Shown: positions 7,901 through 13,007, counted from the stretch's first letter. The stretch: DNA of 13,007 nt from an uncultured Oscillospiraceae bacterium (GCA_934567115.1 CAKTJA010000025.1:1-13007); one strand, 5' to 3'. Numbers and translations are program-made. The notes: generated from the letters alone by a model not told the origin.

Positions 7901-8866
7901 GCCGCTCATCGTAAAGTCGCTGCCACCCCCCATATACACGCCGCCGCCCCTGGCCCGGTTGCTTGCGGCAATGCACTTGCAGGCCCGGATCTCTCCGGCG
8001 GACATGATGAAGCTGCCTCCGTCCATATGCACGCCGCCGCCGGAGCTGGGGACACCGATCGCGGCGCAATGAAGGATGCTGCCGCCGGACATGGTGAAGG
8101 TACCACCCGGCGCCATAAACACGCCGCCGCCGTCGTGTGCCGTGCAGCCCGCGATATTGCCGCCGGTCATGGTCAGGCTGCCGCCGGTCTCGATCAGCAC
8201 ACCGCCGCCGCGATACTGCGCCATTCCGCCGGGTGATGCGACGTCCGTTCCCGTGCCGCCGGTGATGATACCGCCGGTAACGGTCTCTGTGCCGTTGGTC
8301 TCATCCGGCACCCACAAACCGTCGCTGTTCGGCGTAAATTTGTGCACCGTGTCAGGGCTGCTGTCCTGAATGGTCAGGTCGCCGCCGTCGGCAACCCGGA
8401 TCACACTGCTGTTAAGATTCCCCTTGTACTTGAGCACATGACCGTTGAGGTCGAGCGTGACGGCGCGGCTGACGGTCAGCGCCTCCTCGATCTCAATGTC
8501 TGCCGTCAACGTGACGACCTGCACAGCGTTGTCTTTCACGGCGGAAAACATCTGGTCTTTTGTGGAGGCCTGAATTTCCTTCGACGCATTCAAACGGAGG
8601 GTGCTCTCCTCTTGAATGTTGTAATCCGCCAGCGTGCGGCCATAGGCCAGATAGCTGTCCTGATAAGAAAGCCACCACTGCGCCGTGCGGGAGTCCTGCG
8701 CTTTCAGCTTATCCCGAACATTGTCGATGCTGTCGCCGCTCACCACCTCAAGCGTGAGCGTTTCCGCGTCAGGCGTCTTGACGTAGATCGTCATTGCGCT
8801 CGCGCTCACGCACAGCGCGAAGCACAGCGTCAGCGCGGTCAAAACGGTTCGCATTCGTCTTCTCAT
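4997..8866 (-). CDS. Secreted SLH-anchored adhesin with N-terminal ubiquitin-like domain
   Basis: A 1289-residue exported surface protein; no existing name is recognised. The signal peptide covers residues 1-24 (MRRRMR, hydrophobic core, ASA). Cleavage after ASA would leave Met25 as the mature N-terminus. Residues 25-94 align with ubiquitin from MTIYVKT to YGRTLADYNIQEESTLRL. Two right-handed beta-helix modules follow (about 113-440 and 441-805); each opens with a similar cap ending in VTLDLNG and continues with GGGV/GGTFTMSGGSI-type coils. Three InlB/Flg_new repeats come next (about 808-870, 875-938, 942-1005, each with a FDxxG... start and an AGW/RSW...W end). Then a Gly-rich linker (about 1014-1026), a small domain ending FIMPEGGVTVKGSF, and three SLH domains (about 1111-1165, 1172-1225, 1238-1289), each with CTRAQ. 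SLH domains bind pyruvylated wall polysaccharide, so the C-terminus is probably anchored and the ubiquitin fold is distal. The start has AGAAGGA about seven bases upstream. Its ligand or partner is unknown. Confidence 0.93.
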   Translation of the reverse strand: MRRRMRTVLTALTLCFALCVSASAMTIYVKTPDAETLTLEVVSGDSIDNVRDKLKAQDSRTAQWWLSYQDSYLAYGRTLADYNIQEESTLRLNASKEIQASTKDQMFSAVKDNAVQVVTLTADIEIEEALTVSRAVTLDLNGHVLKYKGNLNSSVIRVADGGDLTIQDSSPDTVHKFTPNSDGLWVPDETNGTETVTGGIITGGTGTDVASPGGMAQYRGGGVLIETGGSLTMTGGNIAGCTAHDGGGVFMAPGGTFTMSGGSILHCAAIGVPSSGGGVHMDGGSFIMSAGEIRACKCIAASNRARGGGVYMGGGSDFTMSGGSIADDCTAAGGGGGVCNEDGKLYANGGEIAGDVMNGTPEGKYGTITGSGDTRFSGKVINGDGGKITGGTFTGKVTNNGEITGGTFTGEVTGSGSITGAPVVTVSAQDALRAALEGGDSAEIKLSADIEIDTSLTVSRTVTLDLNGCVLRVTSDYNSVIEVKDGGALTLTDSAPDTTHYYSVNSDTKLWTILPDAAGAAGSIQGGIITGGSTGLGGGVMIRTGGTLTMNGGAIAGCRVNGQGGGVYVCNGREADEALKELARGVFTMNGGSIIGCAAKNSMGGSVYIKNATRRSDYNGLFIMNGGSISDSGVSSGREEYNTIYNIGTFIANGGTVTNSGSGPYNYALFTDGIFETKQGFSGTEFFGVARTDRHSGESGGTFNGGIFNGKVLNYDRLSGGVFKSDVINDDSEIAGGTFCGTVTNRNNGRITGGVFESESIVINDGDKPRCGIIIGGTFHGSVTNDGKITGGIFYGTVSGAGTIEGSVERTVSFDTDGGSAVDAQKVLRGQKAAEPTSCEKAGYTFAGWYRDTSPYDFTTPVLEDFTLKAAWTANRYTITFDTDGGSAVDPITQDCGTPVAAPAAPVKDGWSFAGWEPALPATMPAENLTVTAKWTADVVVCTVTFDANGHGSAPASQTVSVNGTVTLPGMADDGRWRFRSWTTGGVSYPAGEVYTVTADTTFTALWDNTAPAPSGGGGGGSGRGGSYTASVDDVKNGAIAVSPKSAAKGDTVTITVTPDKGYTLETLTVLDRDGREVALTRGEDGRYTFIMPEGGVTVKGSFMEDNAMLNFFTDVPADAYYHDAVAWAIEHGITTGTTDATFSPGEPCTRAQIVTFLWRAAGCPVVNYVMPFDDVDEGGWYAEAVRWAASAGIANGTGGAAFSPDDVCTRAQAVTILFRYAISQGMSAVTLADRLSGFGDAGEVPAYAVSAMQWAIAAGVVQGDGANLAPGEECTRAQIVTMLYRHLA
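5000..5535 (-). repeat. Three SLH-domain repeats
   Basis: Three tandem units of about 55 residues at the protein C-terminus. Each has an F(T/D/G)D opening, a WA or WAI helix, a G(I/V) turn, a FSP or LAP segment and CTRAQ(I/A)VT. At DNA level the CTRAQ block is nearly identical in all three copies (GCGCGGGTACAC on the plus strand). This is the usual cell-wall anchoring arrangement. The third copy ends one residue before the stop. Confidence 0.9.
5848..6445 (-). repeat. Three InlB B-repeat (Flg_new) units
   Basis: Three units start VSFDTDGGSAVD, ITFDTDGGSAVD and VTFDANGHGSA. They run through an FAGW or FRSW core to a closing AAW, AKW or ALW. The first two share TDGGSAVD and related DNA. These small beta-grasp-like repeats are common spacers in Gram-positive and Bacteroides surface proteins. 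The third unit is the most divergent. Confidence 0.85.
7272..8512 (-). repeat. Duplicated cap of the two beta-helix modules
   Basis: Positions 8441-8512 encode TLTADIEIEEALTVSRAV plus TLDLNG, and 7463-7534 encode KLSADIEIDTSLTVSRTV plus TLDLNG. The similarity goes on through DGGxLT(I/L)xDSxPDT to GGIITGG in both copies (ending near 8257 and 7272). This shows that the whole beta-helix module was duplicated within the gene. Confidence 0.8.
8585..8794 (-). other. Ubiquitin-like domain coding segment
   Basis: This encodes residues 25-94 of the surface protein. Hand alignment with animal ubiquitin from Met1 gives about 32 identities over 70 positions with one single-residue gap in the middle. Conserved are M1, I3, V5-K6-T7, T12, T14-L-E-V17, D21, I23, N25-V26 and K29, then G-R-T-L, D-Y-N-I-Q and E-S-T-L-x-L. 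Changed are Leu8 (Pro), Ile44 (Ser in the hand alignment), Lys63 (Glu) and the C-terminal RLRGG (NASKE). The fold call is strong. Conjugation in the classical sense is not supported. Confidence 0.9.
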
Positions 8867-8977
8867 TTCCGTATCCTTCTTCTGTCCTCCGGGGCGTTCC
8901 CCGCGTTTCGGAATACTTCTGCGGTCATCCTGCCATGCGGCGCAAACGGAAGGTCCTGCCCGCCGCGCTTCCCATCC

Positions 8978-8996
8978 GCCCCCGGCGGACGGGGGC
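8978..8996 (-). repeat. Hairpin in the leader of the surface-protein gene
   Basis: GCCCCCG (8978-8984), a 5-base loop and CGGGGGC (8990-8996) form a perfect 7-bp stem about 110 nt before the start codon. It lies downstream of the predicted transcription start, so it would be present in the mRNA. No T-run follows on the minus strand, so it is not an ordinary attenuator terminator. Confidence 0.6.
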
Positions 8997-9021
8997 AGGG
9001 TACGGCGACCGCTCTGCGATC

Positions 9022-9050
9022 ATTATACAGGAGCGCGCCGGGAAACACAA
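9022..9050 (-). promoter_or_regulatory. Sigma-A promoter of the ubiquitin-fold/SLH gene
   Basis: On the minus strand a perfect TATAAT (9022-9027) lies 17 bp from TTGTGT (9045-9050), a weak -35 that keeps only TTG. The transcription start is expected near 9015. This gives a long leader of about 150 nt before the ATG at 8866. Confidence 0.7.
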
Positions 9051-9156
9051 TCGCCAAAGCGGATTTTACCGTCCCGCACGCCCCTCCGTCCGCAATTTCG
9101 TTGACTGCGCCAATGCCGGGGCGGCGGAGCCGCGAAACCTTGAGCAAGATAAATGC

Positions 9157-9185
9157 TTGACGGCGGAATTTGTCGGAGTTAAAAT
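9157..9185 (+). promoter_or_regulatory. Sigma-A promoter of glnN
   Basis: TTGACG (9157-9162), a 17-bp spacer and TAAAAT (9180-9185); each hexamer matches 5 of 6 consensus bases. The predicted start near 9192 leaves a short leader of about 30 nt before the ATG at 9223. No GlnR-type operator was recognised. Confidence 0.82.
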
Positions 9186-9222
9186 TTATACTGTATTTTA
9201 TTTTTTCAAGGAGGCGCCGCCT

Positions 9223-11319
9223 ATGAGCGAGAAAGACCGCATCCCCGAGCTGTTCGGCTCCATGTCCTTCAACGAGGGAACGATGGAGCGATACGTCCCG
9301 CAGGAGGCCATGGAGGTTTGGCGCGACTGTCTGCGCAGCGGAAAGCCGCTGCCGCTGTCCGCCGCGAACGACATCGCCGAAGCCATGAAGACTTGGGCGC
9401 TGGAGCACGGCGCGACGCACTTCACCCACTGGTTCCAGCCGCTCACCGGGATCACAGCCGAAAAGCACGACAGCTTTATCAACCCCGCCGGCGGCGGGCG
9501 GATCATCATGGACTTCTCCGGGAAGGAGCTTGTGCGCGGCGAGCCGGACGCGTCCAGCTTCCCCTCCGGCGGCCTGCGCGCGACCTTCGAGGCGCGCGGC
9601 TACAGCGCGTGGGACCCCACGTCGTTCGCCTTCCTCAAGGACGGAAGCCTCTGCATCCCGACGGTGTTCTGCTCCTACGGCGGCGAGGCACTTGACAAGA
9701 AAACGCCGCTGCTGCGCTCCATGTCCGCCGTCAGCCGTGAGGCTGTAAAGGTCCTGCGCCTGTTCGGAAGCAAGGCCGAGCGGGTCACGCCGCAGGTCGG
9801 CGCGGAGCAGGAGTACTTCCTGATCGACCGCGAGCTTTACAACCGGCGCGAGGACCTTCGGCTGTGCGGGCGCGCGCTGTTCGGCAACAAGCCGCCCAAG
9901 GGTCAGGAGCTGGACGACCATTATTTCGGCGCGTTCCGCCCGCGCGTGGCGGCGTTCATGAAGGAGCTGGACGAGGAGCTTTGGAAGCTCGGCGTGCTTT
10001 CGAAAACCAAGCACAACGAGGTCGCGCCCGGGCAGCACGAGATGGCGCCCATCTACACCGACGCGAACACCGCCAACGACCAGAACCAGCTCGTCATGGA
10101 GACGATGAAAAAGGTCGCCGAGCGTCACGGCCTTGTGTGCCTGCTGCACGAAAAGCCCTTCGCCGGCGTCAACGGCTCCGGCAAGCACGTCAACTGGTCG
10201 CTGTCCACCGACACGGGCGAGAATCTGTTCTCCCCCGGAAAAACGCCGAGCCAGAACGCGGTCTTCCTTCTCTTCCTCGCGGCGTTCCTCCAGGGCGTGG
10301 ACGAATATCAGGAGCTGCTGCGCTGCTCGGTCGCGTTCGCCGGGAACGATCACCGTCTTGGCGCGCAGGAAGCGCCGCCGGCGATCCTCTCGGTCTTCCT
10401 CGGCTCCGAGCTGGAGGCGATCATCGACGCGATCGTGGAGGACAACGGCTATACCGAGGCGGAGCACAAGTCGCTGCGCATCGGCGTGGACGTTCTCCCC
10501 TCCATCCCGCAGGACACCACCGACCGCAACCGCACCTCGCCCGTCGCGTTCACCGGCAACAAGTTCGAGTTCCGCATGCCCGGCTCCAGCCAGTCCATCG
10601 CCGGACCCGTCACGGTGCTCAATACGATCATGGCGGAGCAGCTGCGCCTGTTTTACGAAAGGCTCAGCGGCGCGCAGGACCTGAACGCCGCGCTCCATCA
10701 GCTTGTGCGCGAGGTGTTCACCAGCCGCCGCCGCATCATCTTCAGCGGAAACGGCTATGAGGAGGCATGGGTCGCCGAGGCCGCGCGGCGCGGACTGGTC
10801 AACCTTGCCAACACCGCCGAGGCGCTTCCCGCCTATCTTCTGCCCAAAAACGTCGCCCTGATGACCGGCTGCGGCGTTTACACGAAGGAGGAAATGCTCT
10901 CGCGCCACGAGATCCATATGGAGAAGTACCGCAAGGTCGTCCGCATCGAGGCGGCCACCATGGTGGACATGGTGCAGCACGAGCTGCTCAACGCCGCGTC
11001 GGAGTATGAGGACCGCCTCTGCGCCACGCTGCTCCACAAGCGGTCCGCCGCGCCGGAGCTGTCCTGCCATGTGGAAAAATCGCTGGTGAACTCCATCGGC
11101 ATCCTCAACGAGCAGCTGCTCGAGCAGACCGTCGCGCTCAAGACCGCGCTCGAGACCGCGCCCACCGGCGTGTCCGCCGAGGAGGAGCTGCGCTATTATC
11201 ACGACGTCGTCGCCGCTGGTACGGAGGCCGTGCGTGAAACGGTGGACCGTCTGGAGACGCTGACCGCCGCAAAGTACTGGCCCTATCCGACGTTCTGCGA
11301 CCTTCTGTTCTCGGTCTGA
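9223..11319 (+). CDS. glnN: Glutamine synthetase type III
   Basis: A 698-residue enzyme that makes glutamine from glutamate, ammonia and ATP; GSIII forms large dodecamers in the cytoplasm. The length (about 700) and motifs are those of GSIII, not GSI or GSII. Visible blocks are RIPELFGSMSFNE (6-18), HFTHWFQPLTGITAEKHDSF (66-85), VGAEQEYFLID (from about 192), TKHNEVAPGQHEMAPIY (from about 263), the catalytic GVNGSGKHVNWS (from 315), AFAGNDHRLGAQEAPPA, and NRTSPVAFTGNKFEFRMPGSS (split; from about 436). I chose the ATG at 9223 because AAGGAGG lies about nine bases upstream and the promoter is just before it; the frame stays open further upstream but is not homologous. The gene is transcribed alone. 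Its last 37 bases overlap the convergent membrane ligase gene, and no terminator with a T-tract sits directly after it. Confidence 0.96.
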   Translation: MSEKDRIPELFGSMSFNEGTMERYVPQEAMEVWRDCLRSGKPLPLSAANDIAEAMKTWALEHGATHFTHWFQPLTGITAEKHDSFINPAGGGRIIMDFSGKELVRGEPDASSFPSGGLRATFEARGYSAWDPTSFAFLKDGSLCIPTVFCSYGGEALDKKTPLLRSMSAVSREAVKVLRLFGSKAERVTPQVGAEQEYFLIDRELYNRREDLRLCGRALFGNKPPKGQELDDHYFGAFRPRVAAFMKELDEELWKLGVLSKTKHNEVAPGQHEMAPIYTDANTANDQNQLVMETMKKVAERHGLVCLLHEKPFAGVNGSGKHVNWSLSTDTGENLFSPGKTPSQNAVFLLFLAAFLQGVDEYQELLRCSVAFAGNDHRLGAQEAPPAILSVFLGSELEAIIDAIVEDNGYTEAEHKSLRIGVDVLPSIPQDTTDRNRTSPVAFTGNKFEFRMPGSSQSIAGPVTVLNTIMAEQLRLFYERLSGAQDLNAALHQLVREVFTSRRRIIFSGNGYEEAWVAEAARRGLVNLANTAEALPAYLLPKNVALMTGCGVYTKEEMLSRHEIHMEKYRKVVRIEAATMVDMVQHELLNAASEYEDRLCATLLHKRSAAPELSCHVEKSLVNSIGILNEQLLEQTVALKTALETAPTGVSAEEELRYYHDVVAAGTEAVRETVDRLETLTAAKYWPYPTFCDLLFSV

Positions 11320-12566
11320 GCCGGCGCGCCGTCCGAACGGCGCGCAAGCAGCGCGAGCAGCAGCCAGAGGTAAGCGTCCGTGATGCAGGTGGACACGGAG
11401 AAAAACGCCTGCGCAAGGAAGCACAGCAGCACCGCGCCGCAGATCGCGCCGCAGTCGGTCCCCGCGCCGCGTGCGGCCCGGCGGAGCGCAAGCGCGGACA
11501 GCGCGAGAAACGCGGCGAGCGCGGGAATGCCCCGATCGACAAGTACGCCGAGGTACAGATTGTGCGCGCTCGTAACGGCGACGTGGATCGTCTCGCCCCC
11601 GCGATACCAGTAGAACGGCTCGACGGGGCGCAGGTACAGCGTGCCGCAGCCGCCGCCGAGCAGCGGACGCTCCGCCGCCAGCGGCAGGAGCGAGCGCCAG
11701 ATCCCCAGCCGTCCGGAGCCGAAGCCGTCCTCCCATTCGCCGTGCAGCAGGGCGCTCAGCTCAAGCAGCGTGCGGTTCCCGCCACGGTAGAGCGCGAGGA
11801 AGCCGAGCGCAAGCAGGACCGTCAGCGCAGAGACGAGGCACATTCTCTTTTTCCTTTGCGGGAACAGCAGCGGAAGCGAGAGCACCGCAGCCGCCGCGAG
11901 GCCCACCCATGCGGCGGCGACCCGGAGGCGCAGCAGCGTCCACAGCGTCAGCGTGAGCGGCGCAAAAAGCCGCTTCGTCCACCCCCGCGCCAGCGCCGCC
12001 CCCATCGCTGCGGCGGCAAGCGCAAGGACAAAGGCGGTGAAATCTATGTTGCCGGCGGTCCCGGCGTAGAAGCCCACATAGGCAACATCACCGTCGTAGT
12101 AGTTCAATCCGTCCGGGTACAGCCCCAGCGGATTGCCCCCCGCAAGCTGCACCAGCGTCAGCACACTGCACAGCGCCGCGCTGACAGCCACGGCGTACAC
12201 GAGCCGCCGGTCCGCGCGCAGATAGCGCGAGAGCAGCAGAAAGCAGACCGTATAGACGGCGGCGGTCAGAAGACCGTCCCGCCGCGTGCCGCCGAGCAGG
12301 ACAGCCGCACCGTAAGGCGACAGCGCCGCGCTGACGGCGGTCAGCGCAAAAAACGCAAGCGCGGCGATCTCCTCTCCCCCCGGCCGGCGCAGCTCCTTCC
12401 ACGCGCCGGCGGCGGTCATGGCAAAAATGTAGGTCAGCGAGAGCAGCAGAAAGCAGGTATACTTCCCCTCCATCATGCGCTCGTACCCGCCGAGGGGGAG
12501 AAAGAGAAAAAAGACGGAGACCAGACAGAAAGCGTACAGATAGGAAATTCGCTCGTAAAACGTCAT
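11283..12566 (-). CDS. O-antigen ligase/Wzy-type polysaccharide polymerase membrane protein
   Basis: A 427-residue polytopic membrane protein of the O-antigen ligase family (Wzy_C/RfaL-like). About ten hydrophobic segments are visible. A large extracytoplasmic loop with the family signature follows from about residue 283: GRLGIWRSLLPLAAERPLLG, then AHNLYLGVLVDRGIPAL (from about 334). In Gram-positives such proteins usually polymerise or ligate wall polysaccharide on the outer face of the membrane. The substrate here is unknown. I chose the ATG at 12566 (MTFYERIS) because GGGAGG lies seven bases upstream and the sigma-A promoter at 12655-12683 precedes it. The longer frame to 12746 would begin upstream of that promoter and adds a hydrophilic, unrelated stretch. 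The C-terminus overlaps the end of glnN on the opposite strand. Confidence 0.85.
   Translation of the reverse strand: MTFYERISYLYAFCLVSVFFLFLPLGGYERMMEGKYTCFLLLSLTYIFAMTAAGAWKELRRPGGEEIAALAFFALTAVSAALSPYGAAVLLGGTRRDGLLTAAVYTVCFLLLSRYLRADRRLVYAVAVSAALCSVLTLVQLAGGNPLGLYPDGLNYYDGDVAYVGFYAGTAGNIDFTAFVLALAAAAMGAALARGWTKRLFAPLTLTLWTLLRLRVAAAWVGLAAAAVLSLPLLFPQRKKRMCLVSALTVLLALGFLALYRGGNRTLLELSALLHGEWEDGFGSGRLGIWRSLLPLAAERPLLGGGCGTLYLRPVEPFYWYRGGETIHVAVTSAHNLYLGVLVDRGIPALAAFLALSALALRRAARGAGTDCGAICGAVLLCFLAQAFFSVSTCITDAYLWLLLALLARRSDGAPAQTENRRSQNVG
11324..11345. repeat. Perfect 9-bp hairpin just after the glnN stop
   Basis: GCGCGCCGT (11324-11332), loop CCGA, ACGGCGCGC (11337-11345). It begins five bases after the glnN TGA and lies inside the 3' coding part of the convergent membrane ligase. 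No T-tract follows on the plus strand, so it may stabilise or weakly terminate the glnN mRNA rather than end it cleanly. Confidence 0.55.
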
Positions 12567-12654
12567 GCCGGCGTCCTCCCGTTCGCTCTCAGACCGTGCG
12601 GCGCGGCGAAGACGTCCTTCATCCGACCACGCGGCCCGAAAAGAATTCGACCCC

Positions 12655-12683
12655 AGTATACGTTTCCGCATGCCTTTTGTCAA
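12655..12683 (-). promoter_or_regulatory. Sigma-A promoter of the membrane ligase gene
   Basis: On the minus strand TTGACA (12678-12683, perfect) and TATACT (12655-12660, 5 of 6) are separated by 17 bp. The transcription start is expected near 12648, with a leader of about 80 nt to the ATG at 12566. This rules out the upstream in-frame ATG at 12746 as the main start. Confidence 0.88.
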
Positions 12684-12735
12684 ACCGGCCGCATCCTCTG
12701 CCGCCGGTCCCGCGTGCTCCGTATAAACGTCAGCG

Positions 12736-12773
12736 CCCCCTGACACGGAAAATTCCGCGTCAGGGGGTCTTTT
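12736..12773 (+). terminator. Intrinsic terminator hairpin between the gerA-type gene and the membrane ligase
   Basis: CCCCCTGAC (12736-12744) pairs with GTCAGGGGG (12759-12767), followed inward by an A-C mismatch and CGGAA/TTCCG with a tight loop. TCTTTT follows on the plus strand (12768-12773). The T-tract therefore faces rightward transcripts, although the two flanking genes run leftwards. On the minus strand only GTTTA is found some ten bases past the stem, so it would end the gerA transcript less well. Confidence 0.7.
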
Positions 12774-12791
12774 GCGCGCCGCCCGCTCCTC

Positions 12792-13007
12792 TTACGTGTT
12801 CTCCGGAGAGATGGGGCGGCGGAGCAGCAGAGCGCGCAGCTTCTTCCAGTTGAAGGGGCAGAGCGGCTCCATATAATGTCCGCCGGCGATGGGATGGGTC
12901 GTGAAGAGCAGCACCACGATGAGCACCGTGCCGAGCGCAAGTCCGACCCACTCAAACGCCGCGCAGAAAATAAGCAGCAGCAGCCGCAGTAGCTTGAAGG
13001 CATAGCC
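12792..13007 (-). CDS. Spore germination protein, GerA family, C-terminal fragment (runs off the window)
   Basis: An open frame without a start, read on the minus strand from the window edge to TAA (12792-12794). It gives the last 71 residues of a larger protein. It starts GYAFKLLRLLLLIFCAAF, continues through a second hydrophobic segment ending VLIVVLLF, and ends with HYMEPLCPFNWKKLRALLLR and RPISPENT. This matches the end of GerAA/GerKA/SpoVAF-type proteins: terminal membrane helices, then a YLxPLxPF...DLKDxLxRxP-like tail. Such proteins are inner-membrane spore germinant receptor subunits. Which GerA paralogue it is cannot be told from this piece. A GerAA or SpoVAF identity fits the sporulation theme set by dpaAB. 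The 5' part lies beyond position 13007. Confidence 0.75.
   Translation of the reverse strand, partial: GYAFKLLRLLLLIFCAAFEWVGLALGTVLIVVLLFTTHPIAGGHYMEPLCPFNWKKLRALLLRRPISPENT

Larger units (their letters stand above)
8867..9222. other. Divergent intergenic region between the SLH gene and glnN
   Basis: This 356-bp gap holds a minus-strand promoter (9022-9050) for the surface protein, a plus-strand promoter (9157-9185) for glnN, and a GC-rich hairpin (8978-8996) in the surface-protein leader. No small gene was recognised. A TTGACT at about 9100 has no matching -10. Confidence 0.8.

Noticed and set aside
6480..8280. A CRISPR-like or satellite appearance of repeated GCCGCC motifs
   Set aside because: The repeats are in frame and encode GG turns of the beta-helix. 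They have uneven spacing and no conserved spacer/repeat layout.
9100..9130. TTGACT as a second promoter in the divergent region
   Set aside because: No -10 lies at 16-18 bp, and the better matched pair at 9157-9185 is nearer the gene.
8794..9222. N-terminal extension of glnN in the same frame
   Set aside because: It would begin inside the surface-protein gene and cross the glnN promoter. The ATG at 9223 has AAGGAGG and matches the usual GSIII N-terminus.
8863..11736. A 957-codon leftward open frame opposite glnN
   Set aside because: It is antisense to a clear GSIII gene, rich in Arg/Ala/Gly, has no family likeness and crosses the divergent promoters. It is an artefact of GC-rich codon use.
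12567..12746. N-terminal extension of the membrane ligase by 60 codons
   Set aside because: The ATG at 12746 lies upstream of the strong promoter at 12655-12683 and lacks a good ribosome site. The ATG at 12566 has GGGAGG and leads into the first hydrophobic segment.

Overview
The window is a GC-rich (roughly 60% or more) chromosomal segment, most likely from a spore-forming, Gram-positive clostridium of the Oscillospirales type. The evidence is a dipicolinate synthase pair (spore core), the C-terminal end of a GerA-family spore germinant receptor, an S-layer-homology (SLH) surface protein whose SLH repeats carry the 'CTRAQ' signature, a type III glutamine synthetase, and clean sigma-A style promoters. 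This placement is inferred from gene content, not from a phylogeny.

Layout, left to right. A tRNA-Gly(GCC) runs leftwards from position 74 under a near-perfect sigma-A promoter. A rightward two-gene operon (510-3277) encodes a MurE-like Mur ligase and an ATP-grasp ligase of the D-aspartate ligase type, overlapping by ATGA. It converges on the leftward dpaA-dpaB operon (3337-4748), and the two operons share a bidirectional terminator. dpaA is preceded by a perfect sigma-K -10 element. A perfect 18-bp hairpin terminator (4913-4952) separates dpaA from a 1289-residue secreted surface protein read leftwards (4997-8866). A 356-bp divergent promoter region follows, then rightward glnN (GSIII, 9223-11319). 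Its 3' end overlaps, tail to tail, a leftward membrane polysaccharide ligase/polymerase (11283-12566). The window closes with the 3' part of a leftward gerA-type gene (12792-13007), which has no start codon inside the window.

The outstanding feature is the surface protein. Immediately after its predicted signal peptide it carries a domain that aligns along its whole length with eukaryotic ubiquitin (about 32 of 70 positions identical by hand alignment; the 'GRTLxDYNIQxESTLxL' block is almost unchanged). It lacks the terminal Gly-Gly and the Leu8/Ile44/Val70 binding patch. Two beta-helix adhesin modules with a ladder of cysteines follow, then three InlB-type repeats, a Gly-rich linker, a small all-beta domain and three SLH domains. 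The protein is therefore probably cell-wall anchored and displays a ubiquitin fold at its free N-terminus.

Functionally the window is about the cell envelope and the spore. It holds peptidoglycan precursor and branch chemistry (MurE-like plus Asl-like), an S-layer-anchored adhesin, a wall-polysaccharide ligase, DPA synthesis and germination. A tRNA and nitrogen assimilation are the housekeeping parts. I saw no phage, transposon, CRISPR or rRNA sequence.
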